DNA of 64,000 nucleotides. Source: Nipponacmea schrenckii. Lineage: Eukaryota > Mollusca > Gastropoda > Lottiidae. Numbering within the stretch: position 1 is the stretch's first letter; each line of letters opens with the position of its first letter. Below the pieces are notes generated by a model. That model saw only the letters and a program-made list of their open reading frames with translations. It was not told the DNA's origin and ran no database searches. The DNA is taken from positions 30,324,602 to 30,388,601 of the forward strand of contig JAUJPP010000003.1 in the NCBI GenBank assembly GCA_030562195.1, given 5' to 3'. Below are positions 54,547 through 64,000 of this stretch, piece after piece. The position numbers and the translations under genes are program-made.

Positions 54547-54672
54547 CACTTAATCCCTCATCACTATTGATTGACTGATAGAATTCTGATCGAACTTCGA
54601 CTTGCCAAGGCAAGTCTCGATCAATCTTTTATATCCTATCAGTCAATCACGTGATTCGTGATTCTGTGAGAC
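54547..54672. repeat. DIRS internal complementary region (ICR)
   Basis: 54547-54634 is the reverse complement of 54315-54402 with one mismatch (88 bp). 54637-54671 (TATCAGTCAATCACGTGATT and on) is the reverse complement of the outer right ITR. This is the classical circle-junction template of DIRS elements. Confidence 0.85.
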
Positions 54673-54723
54673 TTTGTAGATAGCCTGACATGAATTCATA
54701 ACAAGAATAAAACACATACATTT

Positions 54724-55782
54724 TTATTTTTTATATATATTCAGAATTTTATCAAAACTAGAATCTTTGACAATATTTTTCTTATAATATTTGGCGAAGG
54801 TATTCTCGCTTTTCCAATCGGCTTTAGCCATAATTTCAGATATTGGTACAAAGGCTGCCTTTGCAGCTGATCTTGAGGCTGAACGTGTGCTATGTGGCTT
54901 AAACTTTGCTATGTTAATACCAGCCTTCTGAAGGCCAGCCCTGGTCCATCTGGATATTGTATCTCTTGACACTTTTTTATGGGGTTTAATATATGTGATG
55001 AAAAGTCTAGTTTCATTTTTGCTTAATTCTCTAGTCCTATTAATATATTCTTTCAATACGGTTATCACACATAACCTTCTATCTGGCGCATATGCTTTAA
55101 AGGACACTGTCAAAGGCTTTCGGCCTGGCTTAGATTGTTTCAGGTGTTCAGTAACATGAAACTTATACATGCTCCCTGAGCCTTTAATCTCCATGTAATC
55201 CAAATCCAATGCATGAATAGTCTGACCTCTTTGAGCTGATACCAATAACATTAATAGCACAAGTTTGATTGTTAATTCCTTTAACATTAATGAAGACACT
55301 GGAGATAATGATCGCAGATAACGTAGTACTATTTGTACATCCCAAACATCATCATACCTTGGCAATGTGGGTCGACTTAGAAAAACTCCTTTCATAAACT
55401 TTGAAATCAAGGGGTGACTTCCAACTGGATTCCCATCACAAACGATAATTGTTGATAATGCACAACGTGCTGTATGGGTTGCACTATAACCTAGACTTTG
55501 GTTATATAAATATAACAAAAATTCAGATGGCTTAATGAAATCAGTCTGTTGTTCACTACAAAATGTTCGCCATTTCTGTAAGTAGTGTCCATATTGTTTC
55601 CTTGTGGATTCCTTCCACGAAGAAATGAGTATATTGGTAGCTTGTTCTGAAAGTCCCTTACAACTGAAGGATTGCTGGATACCAAAAAGGCTGTTAACTT
55701 TAAACGATACCAGAGGGGATGTATTTCCCCCCTTACTGTTACGAGGCTCTTTATCTGGGGCAACATTACTGGCCTGAAACAT
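54724..55782 (-). CDS. DIRS tyrosine recombinase (open frame, 352 codons)
   Basis: The N-terminal SAM-like domain reads TNILISSWKESTRKQYGHYL. Catalytic residues are Arg in SAQRGQTIHALD, His-x-x-Arg in KPHSTRSASRSAA and Tyr in FAKYYKKN, i.e. the R...HxxR...Y set. The frame is complete to the stop at 54724. It would integrate the circular DNA form without duplicating the target. This is the only open gene of the element. Confidence 0.9.
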   Translation of the reverse strand: MFQASNVAPDKEPRNSKGGNTSPLVSFKVNSLFGIQQSFSCKGLSEQATNILISSWKESTRKQYGHYLQKWRTFCSEQQTDFIKPSEFLLYLYNQSLGYSATHTARCALSTIIVCDGNPVGSHPLISKFMKGVFLSRPTLPRYDDVWDVQIVLRYLRSLSPVSSLMLKELTIKLVLLMLLVSAQRGQTIHALDLDYMEIKGSGSMYKFHVTEHLKQSKPGRKPLTVSFKAYAPDRRLCVITVLKEYINRTRELSKNETRLFITYIKPHKKVSRDTISRWTRAGLQKAGINIAKFKPHSTRSASRSAAKAAFVPISEIMAKADWKSENTFAKYYKKNIVKDSSFDKILNIYKK

Positions 55783-56048
55783 ACAATTGACATTAAATTA
55801 GAAAACCAACTTTGAGTTGGCCACAGAGGAGCAATGACAATGCCTTTAGCTCCATCATTTATGATCTTTTGAATACATTTCGAGAGTAGGCAGAAAGGTG
55901 GGAAACAATATACAATCTCGTTTCCCCAATCAATTGTAAAGGCATCAATGTATGTAGCATCTGGGTCCAGTTTCCAGGACGCATATCTTTTAACTTTGAA
56001 GTTAACTCTGGAAGCAAATAAATCAATTGTGGGTTGAACCTCTAGAAT

Positions 56049-56510
56049 CTAAGTTATGTCCTTAAATATATCTGGTCTTAGAGACCATTCTGTTCTATTT
56101 GACAGCGTTTCTCTAGAAGCTTTGTCAGCACCAGTGTTCAGTGAACCTGCAATATGGGAAATGGAGATCCAATTTCTATTTTGTTCAGCCCAATTCCAAA
56201 TCTCCTGAGCAATTTGATTACATAATGTACTCTTAGTTCCTCCCATGTTTCTCACATAACTTACTGCTGTGACATTGTCTGACTGAATTTTAATGTGTGT
56301 TTTTGAAATTGTGAAATTTTTCAAAAGATTTGAGAGCCATGAGAATTGCTTTTGTTTCCAAAACATTTATATGTAGAGTTTTCTCAAGAGGAGACCAATC
56401 ACCCCCTATAGAGTAGCTCATGTCAGTAGCTCCCTATCTAAAAGAACTAGAATCTGTTTGTAGGTTAGTGGAAGCTCTCTCCAAAATAAGTGGTTTCTCA
56501 GATCCATGTA
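56049..56510 (-). pseudogene. DIRS RNase H
   Basis: It has LQTDSSSF (first Asp), then a TAG where Trp is expected, GATDMSYSIGGDWSPLEK, HINVLETKAI with the Glu, a frameshift near 56345, IQSDNVTAVSYVRNMGG and ISHIAGSLNTGADKASR. This set is typical of DIRS RNase H. The interval 55783-56048 continues the linker toward the recombinase. Confidence 0.8.
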
Positions 56511-56975
56511 CAGTAGAACCTGCATTCAGAGACCACTCAAGGAAATATTCAAAAACGGTCGCTGAGTGAAGGTGGCCTCTTAAGAGAGGAACTGCAAATC
56601 CATTTCGTTTTGACGTTTTGGAAATCATAGGATCTTACTTTTACTCATACATGTATAGTTTCTACTGCTTGTGCATGCTATCTCCTATCTACCGACGGGA
56701 TACTCTATTTTGTCGTATTTTATTTTCTTTTAGATACCAAAGTTCTCACAGTTATTATCGTTTTCAAAGTCAAAATTCTCTACCTTAAATCAATAAGATA
56801 TCCTTCTTTACTTGCATTTTAATTGCCCGGTAACACTCTTTATTCCATTTTCACCTGATTAATATGTTTTTATAACAACATCCGGTATACCCTACTTTCG
56901 CTTTCTGATCAAATTTACGGTAGTCTAAATTTTACCAAAAACGAAATATTGAAGCCTTTACAGTACTCTATAATA
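56511..56975. mobile_element. Probable small DNA transposon inserted in DIRS RNase H
   Basis: The DIRS reading frame stops at 56975 and resumes at 56510. The insert begins ACAGTAGAACCTGCATTCAG followed by CGGTCGCTGAGTGAAGG and GGCCTCTTAAGAGAGG, resembling ends of pogo/Tigger-like mariner relatives. I could not find a convincing right inverted repeat. Confidence 0.45.
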
Positions 56976-56979
56976 ATTG

Positions 56980-58106
56980 TCAATATGATGATATCTTTTG
57001 TATATTATTTTTCCGCCAAGTAATCTCCTCCCTTGCTAAGGGAGATAACTCCATTTTACAGTCAAAATCCCATTCACATTTTCTTAGATATTGTATTTTG
57101 TTTATTTCTATATGTCTATAGTGATTTTGCCCATATCTAACAGCTGGCATACTAGAATTAAAAAATCCTATCAGTTTGGCAACATTCCTTATGGATGGGG
57201 CCTTAGAATTTAGAATGAAATTACTAAAGTTTACTATATCCAGAGCTTTTTCAACTGGTATTTTAATTGTCATTTTGCTAGAATTGAGAATGAATCCTAG
57301 AAAAATTATTTCTTGAGATGGTATTAGATTGGATTTTTCCCAATTTATAGTAAAGCCTAAATTTTGTAAAGTGTCAATTATTTCAATTAGAGCATATTCT
57401 AGTTCAAGACGAGTATTTGCTTGTACATATATATCATCAATGTACGAGACACATACTATGCCTTTTTCCCTAAAAAAGGCCATGACTGGTTTTAATACCT
57501 TTGTGAAGATTCGTGGAGCAGACGTCAATCCGAAGGGGAGGCAGGTATACTGATATAACATATTATTCCAGTGGAACTTTAACATCTTTCTGGATGTATT
57601 TGCTACATTTATGCCATGATAAGCATTTTTCAGATCAATGGATGCCATATAAACATTTGGCCTTAACAAGTTACATACAGAGTCTAAGCTATCCATTTTG
57701 AAATGGTGTTTTTCTACACTCATGTTCATGTTTTTCAGATTCAAGATTAATCTATATTTGTTATTTTTCTTTAAGCGTATAAAAATGTTCTCTTTAATGG
57801 TTTGTTCAATAACTCCTTTTTTACTGAGTTCAGAAATCTCATTATCAATGATTTGCCTCTCTTGTGAGGTGAATTTGATCGAGATAGGTTCTTGTTTTTG
57901 GACTGGTTTGGAAGTAAATTCAATATCTAAACCTTTTATAATGTTGATGATATATGGGTCATTGGTGATATTTTCCCATGCCCCAATATTGTTACTCAGA
58001 AAACCTGCCACCTCTTCAGTGCGTTTATTAGTTTTTAGCCATTTTCCTAAAGAAAATTGAAAATTTTTCAACTCACCTACCTGGTCAGTTGATGCCTGTA
58101 GACTGT
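56980..58106 (-). pseudogene. DIRS reverse transcriptase
   Basis: An open frame of 363 codons runs from 58071: ISELSKKGVIEQTI, RLILNLKNMNMSVEKHHFKM, MASIDLKNAYHGINVAN (the usual D(A)YY is AYHG), LPFGLTSAPRIFTKVLKPVM and catalytic VSYIDDIYVQ, then NLGFTINWEKSNLIPSQEII and FLGF. It ends at a stop near the insert. Upstream codons to 58106 continue in frame (STDQVGELKN), so the true start is unclear; expression may be by frameshift or readthrough from gag. Confidence 0.85.
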
Positions 58107-59480
58107 CTACTGTGCCTTCCCCCCTCCCTTCTTTTCTGGAGGTTTGTTGTTTGTTCTGCCTTTGAACAAAAAATGACTCTGACTCCTTCTGGGTCTGAAT
58201 CCTCCCCTGGAATGGCTTTGGTTATATCCACCATATTGATTGTAAGGGTGGTAGCGGTTAGGGTGGCTGTACCCTCTGCTGTTTGAGTATTGTGGTCTCT
58301 TTGTTGCTTTGTTTGCTAATTTGCTTGCTGCTGATACATCTTTCATAGATTTAGCCAAGTCTTCTCCCAATAGCTCATCATAAGATACAGGAGCTCAAGG
58401 TGCGCATAGTGGCTTAAATTCTTCTTTAATATGTGGTTGAATCATGTTCTTTCTGCGCAGAATTATTTCTCTGACAGCATTTGCATTCAAGGCTATTGCA
58501 TCACCCAATTTTTCAACTAAAACTGGCATAATGGTTTTAGGAATTTTAGTTTTATTTTCTGTTATGTTATTGAGGCATTCTGTTATGGCTATAGATGCTT
58601 TGATTACAGAAGTTTGAATTCTCTGCATGCGCAGGTCAGCAGTTCTACACTCTGAGTTGATGGAGTCCCACATTAATTTGTTGATTTCCTGAGTCTTCAA
58701 GGATGGACAATTGCCTGGTCTTTTATATTTCTTTAGTTTCTCTGCAGCGATTTCGTTTGGTTTGTTATTGAAAGTAAAAGCTGATGTGACGATCGTTGCA
58801 AGATTTTCCTCGACATTATCGCCCACATTCTCCTCCACACTCAGGTTATTCATCAAAGAATCGAGTACATTGAATTCCTCTTCAGCATCGCTATTGTTTG
58901 TATCGTGTTGATTCCTATCATCTTGATCTGATAGTATGTCGTGAAATAAACTCTGTGTTGGGTCTATGGCAGTGGCCTTCACCTTGGGGTCAATTATATT
59001 AGTAGAGCAAAGTGACCTTTGACTGGCTTCTATTTCTGTGTCGGAGTTATCGTACGTATTGTAGTCGTCATCATGACCCATATTTGTTAAGCTATCAATT
59101 TTATTAGCCACGGTTAATACTGAATTCTGAACCGTTTCCTTCATCTCACCTACCGATGAACATAAATTCCTTATTTCAGTAAGCAAGGTCAGGGTCAAGT
59201 AATCACCCGTATTACCAGTGGCAGTATTATCAGATGAATCGGCCTTCGCGGGGGGTCTATCCGATTGTTTTGTGACCTCATTTTCTTCGTGAGTTTTTGA
59301 GCTATTAGACGGTTTCGTCTTACTTTTCTCGAAATTATTTGATGGTTTTACATTCTTGCTTCGTCCTGTGGACGATTTACCCTTCTTCCTGCTTGTGTTG
59401 GGATTGTCAGCCTCAGAGACGTTGCATCTTTGAGGTGTCATCTGCTTCGGTGAAGCGAGTCGTAATATGGCGTCTGCCAT
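58107..59480 (-). pseudogene. DIRS gag-like ORF
   Basis: The start at 59480 (MADAILRLASPKQMTPQRC) opens a Ser/Lys/Asp-rich N-terminus and a helical core (NEIAAEKLKKYKRPGNCPSL, LMWDSINSECRTADLRMQRI, VLVEKLGDAIALNANAVREI). An in-frame TGA at 58395 precedes YDELLGEDLAKS and an Arg/Gly/Tyr-rich nucleic-acid-binding tail (GYSHPNRYHPYNQYGGYNQS). This organisation is common for DIRS gag. Confidence 0.8.
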
Positions 59481-59700
59481 CTTCTGTCCTTCTTTAGACT
59501 AGCCTATATCTATGGCGTGGTTGAAGGAGTAAGCAATTTTGACGAGCGATATTAATCGCTTTCTTGATGAATGAATATTAATTCAGATATGAAGAACTAC
59601 AGTACTATATTAATAGTATAGATTGGCAAAGACAAATTATTGTCTTTTGTACAGAAGAAGAAGACAAGACACGTCTTTCTTCTTCGAGTTTCGCTTCTGC

Positions 59701-59760
59701 ACTGATTGGCACATGCGCACTGCTATCTCACAGAATCACGAATCACGTGATTGACTGATA
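59701..59760. repeat. DIRS right inverted terminal repeat
   Basis: ACTGATTGGCACATGCGCAC to GATTGACTGATA; the reverse complement matches the left ITR from 54369 to 54430 apart from a variable middle. Confidence 0.85.
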
Positions 59761-59769
59761 GAATTCAGT

Positions 59770-60787
59770 AAATTGCTCTTGCAATGATTCTATTTGATTA
59801 ACCAGTACTGCATTCTCTTTGTCTTTCGCCTTTCTCTCTCTTATCCACTGTGTCTTCCTTCATCCCTACCGCAGTACCATCTCCAAACGTTTCTTTCCCA
59901 CTTATCCTTTTCGTTCAACATCACGAATAACAATTTCGTTCAACTTCTGAATCAAAATCTCATCCTCCATATCATCTGATAAAATAAAAGGCCTAAACTC
60001 TTGACGAATAGCTTGATCAATAAAACCTGTTTCCACTGCTCTAATAAACAACTGATTTACTAATTTCTGATCATATTTAAGTTCATCCTTCTCTAAAGAA
60101 CTAGCATTAATCCTATTTCTCAAATCCATAGCCCTTAACAAAAACTCTGAAGGATCTTCCTTACTATTTTGAACAATGCTCCCTAATTCAGTATACAACT
60201 CTGTTGCTGATCGTTCCTTATAATAAGCTCTCAAAATTCCTCTTAATGTGCAAATCGACAAATCAGACAAACCTTCTAAATAATTTCGCAAACCTGAATT
60301 TACAGGAATAGCCCGAATTACTCCATCAATAATTTCAATATTGCTAAAAAGTTTACGTTTGCCCAAGTCAATCTGTCTTTTTAAATTTGTAAATGAAATG
60401 CCAGATTTAGAGTCAATAGTGCCACTAATTTTAAATTCTTTCCTATAAATTTCTCGAGATATTTTATCTGAAGTTAAGTCAATGGGTTTAGAAATATTAA
60501 CTGGTAACCTCTTTCACAGGTTGAGTTGGACATAATATTTCTTTTACCGAACTAACTAGCGATTCAAACTCTTCTGTTTTACGTTGTTCAATCAACCATG
60601 TATCCACCATGTCAATAACTTCATAGAGGCTAGCATCATCTGGAGGTGGTTTTAACTTATGAACTTCAATTATCTTAAGAATTTTATCCATATCAGACAG
60701 GAAAAGGTGACCTCTTATTTCAGTAACTGTCCCCATACTGGTTGGTAGGAAAGGGAGTCTAACTATCTTCTCTCCTTTCCCGGACAA
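59770..60787 (-). pseudogene. Gypsy gag N-terminal and core region
   Basis: The first frame, 60497-60787 (MSGKGEKIVRLPFLPTSM; VYEVIDMVDTWLIEQR-like), is followed by a frameshift and 59902-60366 with a gag core (DLSICTLRGILRAYYKERSA, DPSEFLLRAMDLRNRINASS, LFIRAVETGFIDQAIR). It then continues to EQFTE at the DIRS insertion. The second frame carries the major homology-like helices of a gypsy gag. Confidence 0.75.
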
Positions 60788-60794
60788 GCCCCCA
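60777..60794 (-). other. Gypsy primer-binding site, tRNA-Pro type
   Basis: The minus strand reads TGGGGGCTTGTCCGGGAA three bases after the end of the 5' LTR. It matches the tRNA-Pro primer site familiar from murine leukaemia virus at 16 or so of 18 positions (C to T at position 9). Confidence 0.75.
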
Positions 60795-60797
60795 AAT

Positions 60798-61000
60798 TGT
60801 GAAGGGGTTTACTACAGGTTGTGGCTTGAGCAACCTGCAGGGAGAGAAAACAAAAGTTTTAGTTGACAGCAAACTCCTTTATCGCAAAAACGGCAAGTTC
60901 CAGACTGAGCTTTCTCACGTGACTTCCGCCTTTTAAAGGGGTGCCAAATTCACAAATTGGGTGCGCCTAATTTGCAAATGGGGTGCCTATTTTACCATCA
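60798..61000 (-). repeat. Gypsy 5' LTR
   Basis: On the minus strand it reads TGATGGTAAAATAGG to CCCCTTCACA. It is the same length as the 3' LTR. Confidence 0.9.
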
Positions 61001-62967
61001 ACTAAGACGTCACAGAAATTCACATACACTGGTTAAATCACGTCTACAATTACGACAACCACCAATGTATTTGGTGGCTAAATAGACATATTTTTCAGAA
61101 TTTATACACGAACAGGGAAGCTACCGATTTATCCGACTTTTCACAGATTCATCTGAATGGTCGTTGTCGTAATTGTGATTTTCCAGTGTATGTAAGGGTG
61201 TGGTTATTGTGAACAAATTACTTTAGGCGGATTTCAAGCAGTTCTCATTTTGAATTTAGATTATAAGATGTCAGAGTTAAAATTAGACCATAGAAGGCTA
61301 TAAATTTGTAATTGGCATGCATAGAATGTGGAATTTAGAATAAAGAATTTGAAATACAGTTTTTAAGCATGTAAGTTCAAACTTAAACTGAATGCGGATT
61401 TCCACTTCCATTCATATTCAGGACACATATAAGTACCTATCTGCAAAACCGATAGCTTTACGGGAAGTGGGGAGGTGCCGAAAATTGTAGCCCCAACAGC
61501 ACTCGCAATAAAATTTTGACGCAATTTTACTAAGTCAAGGGCAATAACTAAAGAGACGTTGATCAAAAAATTCAAATTCAACCTTGACCGCCGTGTTATC
61601 AATTCAAATGCTCACACCAAGTTTCATTAAAATAAATTGAAAATTGTAGCTTCTATTGCACCCACAATAAAATTATAACGCGCTTTTACTAAGTCAAGAC
61701 TTCCAATTTGAAGGCTTATATCTCGTGACCTTGATCTTATGTAACCTTGATCTTTTATGTGTCATTTACCTTTCCTTTATTTGATATTTTGACATTTGAC
61801 CCCCGACATTTACTTCCGGTTTTAAAGTTGTCGGAATAGAGTTAAATACACAGATTTGTACTGCTCTATCACGTGGCCTAATTAACCTAGAAGATTGTCT
61901 GATTCTGAATGTACTTTTCAAACTTATTTTAATGATATCTATGAAATAAAGGTATTAATTGCATTTTGTGAGAAAGAATATTGATTTTAATAACTTTTAA
62001 CAGCAGACAATATGGCATATGGCAAAACCTATCATAAAAGGAAATCCATCAAATCTACAAAAAAAGTCTAAAAAGTCTAATCGCAAAAAAAAGACCCAAA
62101 AAATGTGGTATGAGTTATTGCCCTTGTTCTTTAAAAGGCGTTCAATTTTAGCTTGTAAACACTCGAGAAAGAACAATTCTTAATGGATTTTTATGAAACT
62201 AGTTGAAATTGTTATAACCCTAATCACAAAAATACCGAAAAATATTCAATGAGTTGTTATTAGGTACAATTCAAGTCAGATTTTACTGAAATTAAACACC
62301 ATAAAAAATGTATATAAAGAAGGTTGAAAAACACTGCCCTTCAATAAGAACTTTTTGAAAGACCTTTGACCTAACTCAGTTGTAACCAATCACGTGGCTT
62401 CCATTCCCTTCGAATGGATTAAAAATAGATACTTCGAAAAAAATTTAGTATCAGTTTTTGTATTTGTCTTGAAAACTCGTTCAATTGTAAGCTCTTATAA
62501 GGCACAATTCAAGAACAAATTTTGACAAAACTCGCTGAAATAGTTTGATATCACCCAGAGATGAGCCCTATGGAAAATAAAAATATCGATATATATTTAG
62601 TATGAATTATTACCCTTGTTCTTAAAAATGCGTTTGATTTTTGGCTCGTAAACACTCTACAAGACAAATCTTACGGACTTTGACGAAACTTGCTAAAATC
62701 GTTAATTATCACCCAAAAATGAACCTAAATTTTTGGCCGATAAACACTCTAGAAGACACAATTCTTGACCAATTTTAGCTAAACCTGCTTAAATAGTTAA
62801 CTATCACCAAAGGATGAGCCATATTGAAAATCAATATATAGCATGAATTATTGCCCTTGTTCTATAAATCGCGTTTTAAAACATATAATTGGTTTTAAAA
62901 TGTTCTGTGTTTTTTGTTAGTTAATCCATCTAATGAAGGGATTATAGATTTATAATTTATTCTCGTA
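61001..62967. other. Non-coding, dispersed and tandem-like repeats
   Basis: 61420-61490 resembles the 168 bp unit of 34467-34967 (AGGACACATATAAGTA, CGATAGCTTTACGGGAAG). From about 62100 to 62850 four diverged units repeat a theme of GCCCTTGTTCT, GCGTT(C/T)(A/G)ATTTT, CTCGTAAACACTC and TAT(C)ACCC. No gene is visible. Confidence 0.6.
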
Positions 62968-63156
62968 TACGGCCCAAAGTAGTAATAGTACATATATATA
63001 TTTACGACAGTCAATGCGCATGCGCCAGATTTACAGCACACTATGCTCTTTCACTAGATTTACAGCAATTCTATGTCCATGAGAAGTTATTAACCTTAGA
63101 ACCTCTATCTCCTTGGCATTGACTGCCGTGAATCGATATTACTACTTTGGGCCGTA
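62968..63156. mobile_element. 189 bp MITE with 20 bp perfect TIRs
   Basis: TACGGCCCAAAGTAGTAATA (62968-62987) is the exact reverse complement of 63137-63156. GACAGTCAATG/CATTGACTGCC extends the inverted match inward. A TA dinucleotide flanks both sides but is too short to prove a target duplication. Confidence 0.8.
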
Positions 63157-63658
63157 AAAAGTAACTATAACTGTTCAAACTCATGTTGACTTCATAATAA
63201 GTTTAAAACGTTCACATCTGGGAGGGTTGTCCAACATAACTACAACCTCTAGTTCGTTCAAAGAATAATTATCTACTATACTATTACTGCGTTGTCTGTG
63301 AGTGTGAAATGTAATTTTTAATTGTACCCCTAGCAAGAAGTAATGAACATTTTTCTTTGACTTTATTTTCACATAAAAGATTGATTTTGGACACTTATCA
63401 GCTCTCTAAAGCTGTGCAAATCATCGAAGAAATTATTTCTAGAAATATTAATATCTCTCGCAAGTAACCACAAATTCATACGCGACGAATTACAATTTAA
63501 ATGTCAAGGTCAGAATTTGTCCCATTTTGACCAATCAAAACGCAGATATATCGGGAATTGCTGGTAACAATGGCGGCCTACATAAAATGTCAACAAACCA
63601 AGCAACGAGCACTTGTCTCACAATCAAGATGGCAAGATTAAGTGTTTAATTCACACAG
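63157..63658. other. Non-coding; probable upstream or intronic DNA of host gene
   Basis: There is no open frame of note. It ends with a possible acceptor (TGTTTAATTCACACAG at 63643-63658). Confidence 0.4.
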
Positions 63659-63786
63659 TGCTATCCGAAGTGAATTGAAGATTTCGGACCATAACTGGAA
63701 AATTGTTGTAAGTTGTGCTCAGAAGTGGAAACTTTTAGACGGAGACCGACAGGAAGTGGCTGAACGATATAAAGATGTTTTCCAAG
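63659..63786 (+). CDS. Probable host exon with 5' splice donor
   Basis: The frame is open with IRSELKISDHNWKIVVSCAQ, KWKLLDGDRQEVAERYKD and VFQ, followed by CAAG|GTAAAT, a good donor at 63787. The composition is unlike the neighbouring transposons. The family is not recognised, and the upstream boundary is a guess because an in-frame TAA lies at about 63638. Confidence 0.5.
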
Positions 63787-64000
63787 GTAAATAAATATTA
63801 GTTTTGTTTTCGGGCATTCGTCAATATTGAATCGATTTTCTTTTTGTTGAAGTTTGAATATCGGCTATCAAACTGTATTGGTAGTCTTGAATGCCCGTGC
63901 GTTGATATAACATAAACACTCAATATCTCTTTGAAATTGGTGTTTACATCATTCGGCCATATGCCAAGGACTACTATACGGAAGGACGTTCAGGGCCTAT

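Larger units (their letters stand above)
54315..59765 (-). mobile_element. DIRS-type tyrosine-recombinase retrotransposon nested in gypsy gag
   Basis: The minus strand order is gag-like, RT, RNase H, tyrosine recombinase, framed by inverted terminal repeats that share TATCAGTCAATCA and GTGAGATAGCAGTGCGCATG. An internal complementary region (54547-54672) copies both outer edges. There is no target duplication, as expected for recombinase-mediated integration. Right limit is uncertain by about 5 bp at GAATTC (59761-59766). Confidence 0.92.
49765..61000 (-). mobile_element. Ty3/gypsy LTR retrotransposon with nested DIRS element
   Basis: Two 203 bp LTRs (49765-49967 and 60798-61000) bracket gag, protease, RT, RNase H and integrase on the minus strand. 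Without the DIRS insertion it would be about 5.8 kb. LTRs differ at five positions. No matching target duplication is seen (left flank TGGAAA, right flank ACTAAG). Every domain is broken by stops or frameshifts. Confidence 0.92.

Overview
This is a eukaryotic, repeat-dominated window, most likely from a marine invertebrate, with a mollusc or other lophotrochozoan the best guess. The reasons are its AT-rich spliced DNA, a dense nest of BEL/Pao, Ty3/gypsy, DIRS and non-LTR elements, THAP/DDE and palindromic transposons, a BIR fragment and a SAP/SWIM/YqaJ/PHD gene remnant. No rRNA, tRNA, bacterial operon or CRISPR array was seen. Nearly all coding material is mobile or viral in origin, and most of it carries stops or frameshifts.

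Region 1 (1-17175) is an endogenous Polinton/adintovirus-like dsDNA virus family in several rearranged copies, with a 500-N assembly gap at 4703-5202. The gene set is a fiber-like protein (tail, 74-residue coiled-coil repeats, head), an adenain-like cysteine protease, an rve-type integrase, a parvovirus-type phospholipase A2 domain, a membrane protein, a protein-primed family B DNA polymerase, a penton-like protein, an unknown protein, an FtsK/HerA-type packaging ATPase, a pVI/PX-like protein, a double-jelly-roll major capsid protein and a small minor protein. The inferred ancestral order is terminus, PLA2, integrase, protease, fiber, membrane protein, polymerase, then the capsid block on the opposite strand, then terminus. 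Two termini (7116-7208 and 17085-17175) are palindromes with 28-29 bp arms around a 35 nt GA-rich centre, each next to a one-base-loop G-quadruplex motif. At 7116-7208 the palindrome joins two genomes head to head, as expected of a hairpin-ended virus concatemer. A second junction at 3337 lacks the palindrome.

Region 2 (17176-31800) holds a 5'-truncated LINE, a second and more decayed PolB of a different Polinton lineage, a THAP-DDE transposase interrupted by another insertion, simple repeats and a roughly 100 bp satellite, a CR1/L2-like LINE, a broken SAP-SWIM-YqaJ-PHD gene, and a BIR pseudogene divergent from a small Cys-rich ORF that has a TATA box and a histone-type 3' stem-loop.

Region 3 (31805-35765) is a 3.96 kb palindromic-ended element with 16 bp perfect terminal inverted repeats and two internal tandem arrays. 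Region 4 (36056-45894) is an I-superfamily LINE with a perfect 14 bp target duplication, into which a 6.49 kb BEL/Pao element with 306-307 bp LTRs and a 5 bp target duplication inserted later.

Region 5 (45895-49764) has one host-like terminal exon, a TTTAGGCACA minisatellite and two large inverted repeats. Region 6 (49765-61000) is a Ty3/gypsy element with 203 bp LTRs and a tRNA-Pro type primer site, whose gag is split by a 5.45 kb DIRS-type tyrosine-recombinase retrotransposon, itself carrying a probable small DNA transposon. Region 7 (61001-64000) is non-coding repeats, a 189 bp MITE and a probable host exon near the right edge.
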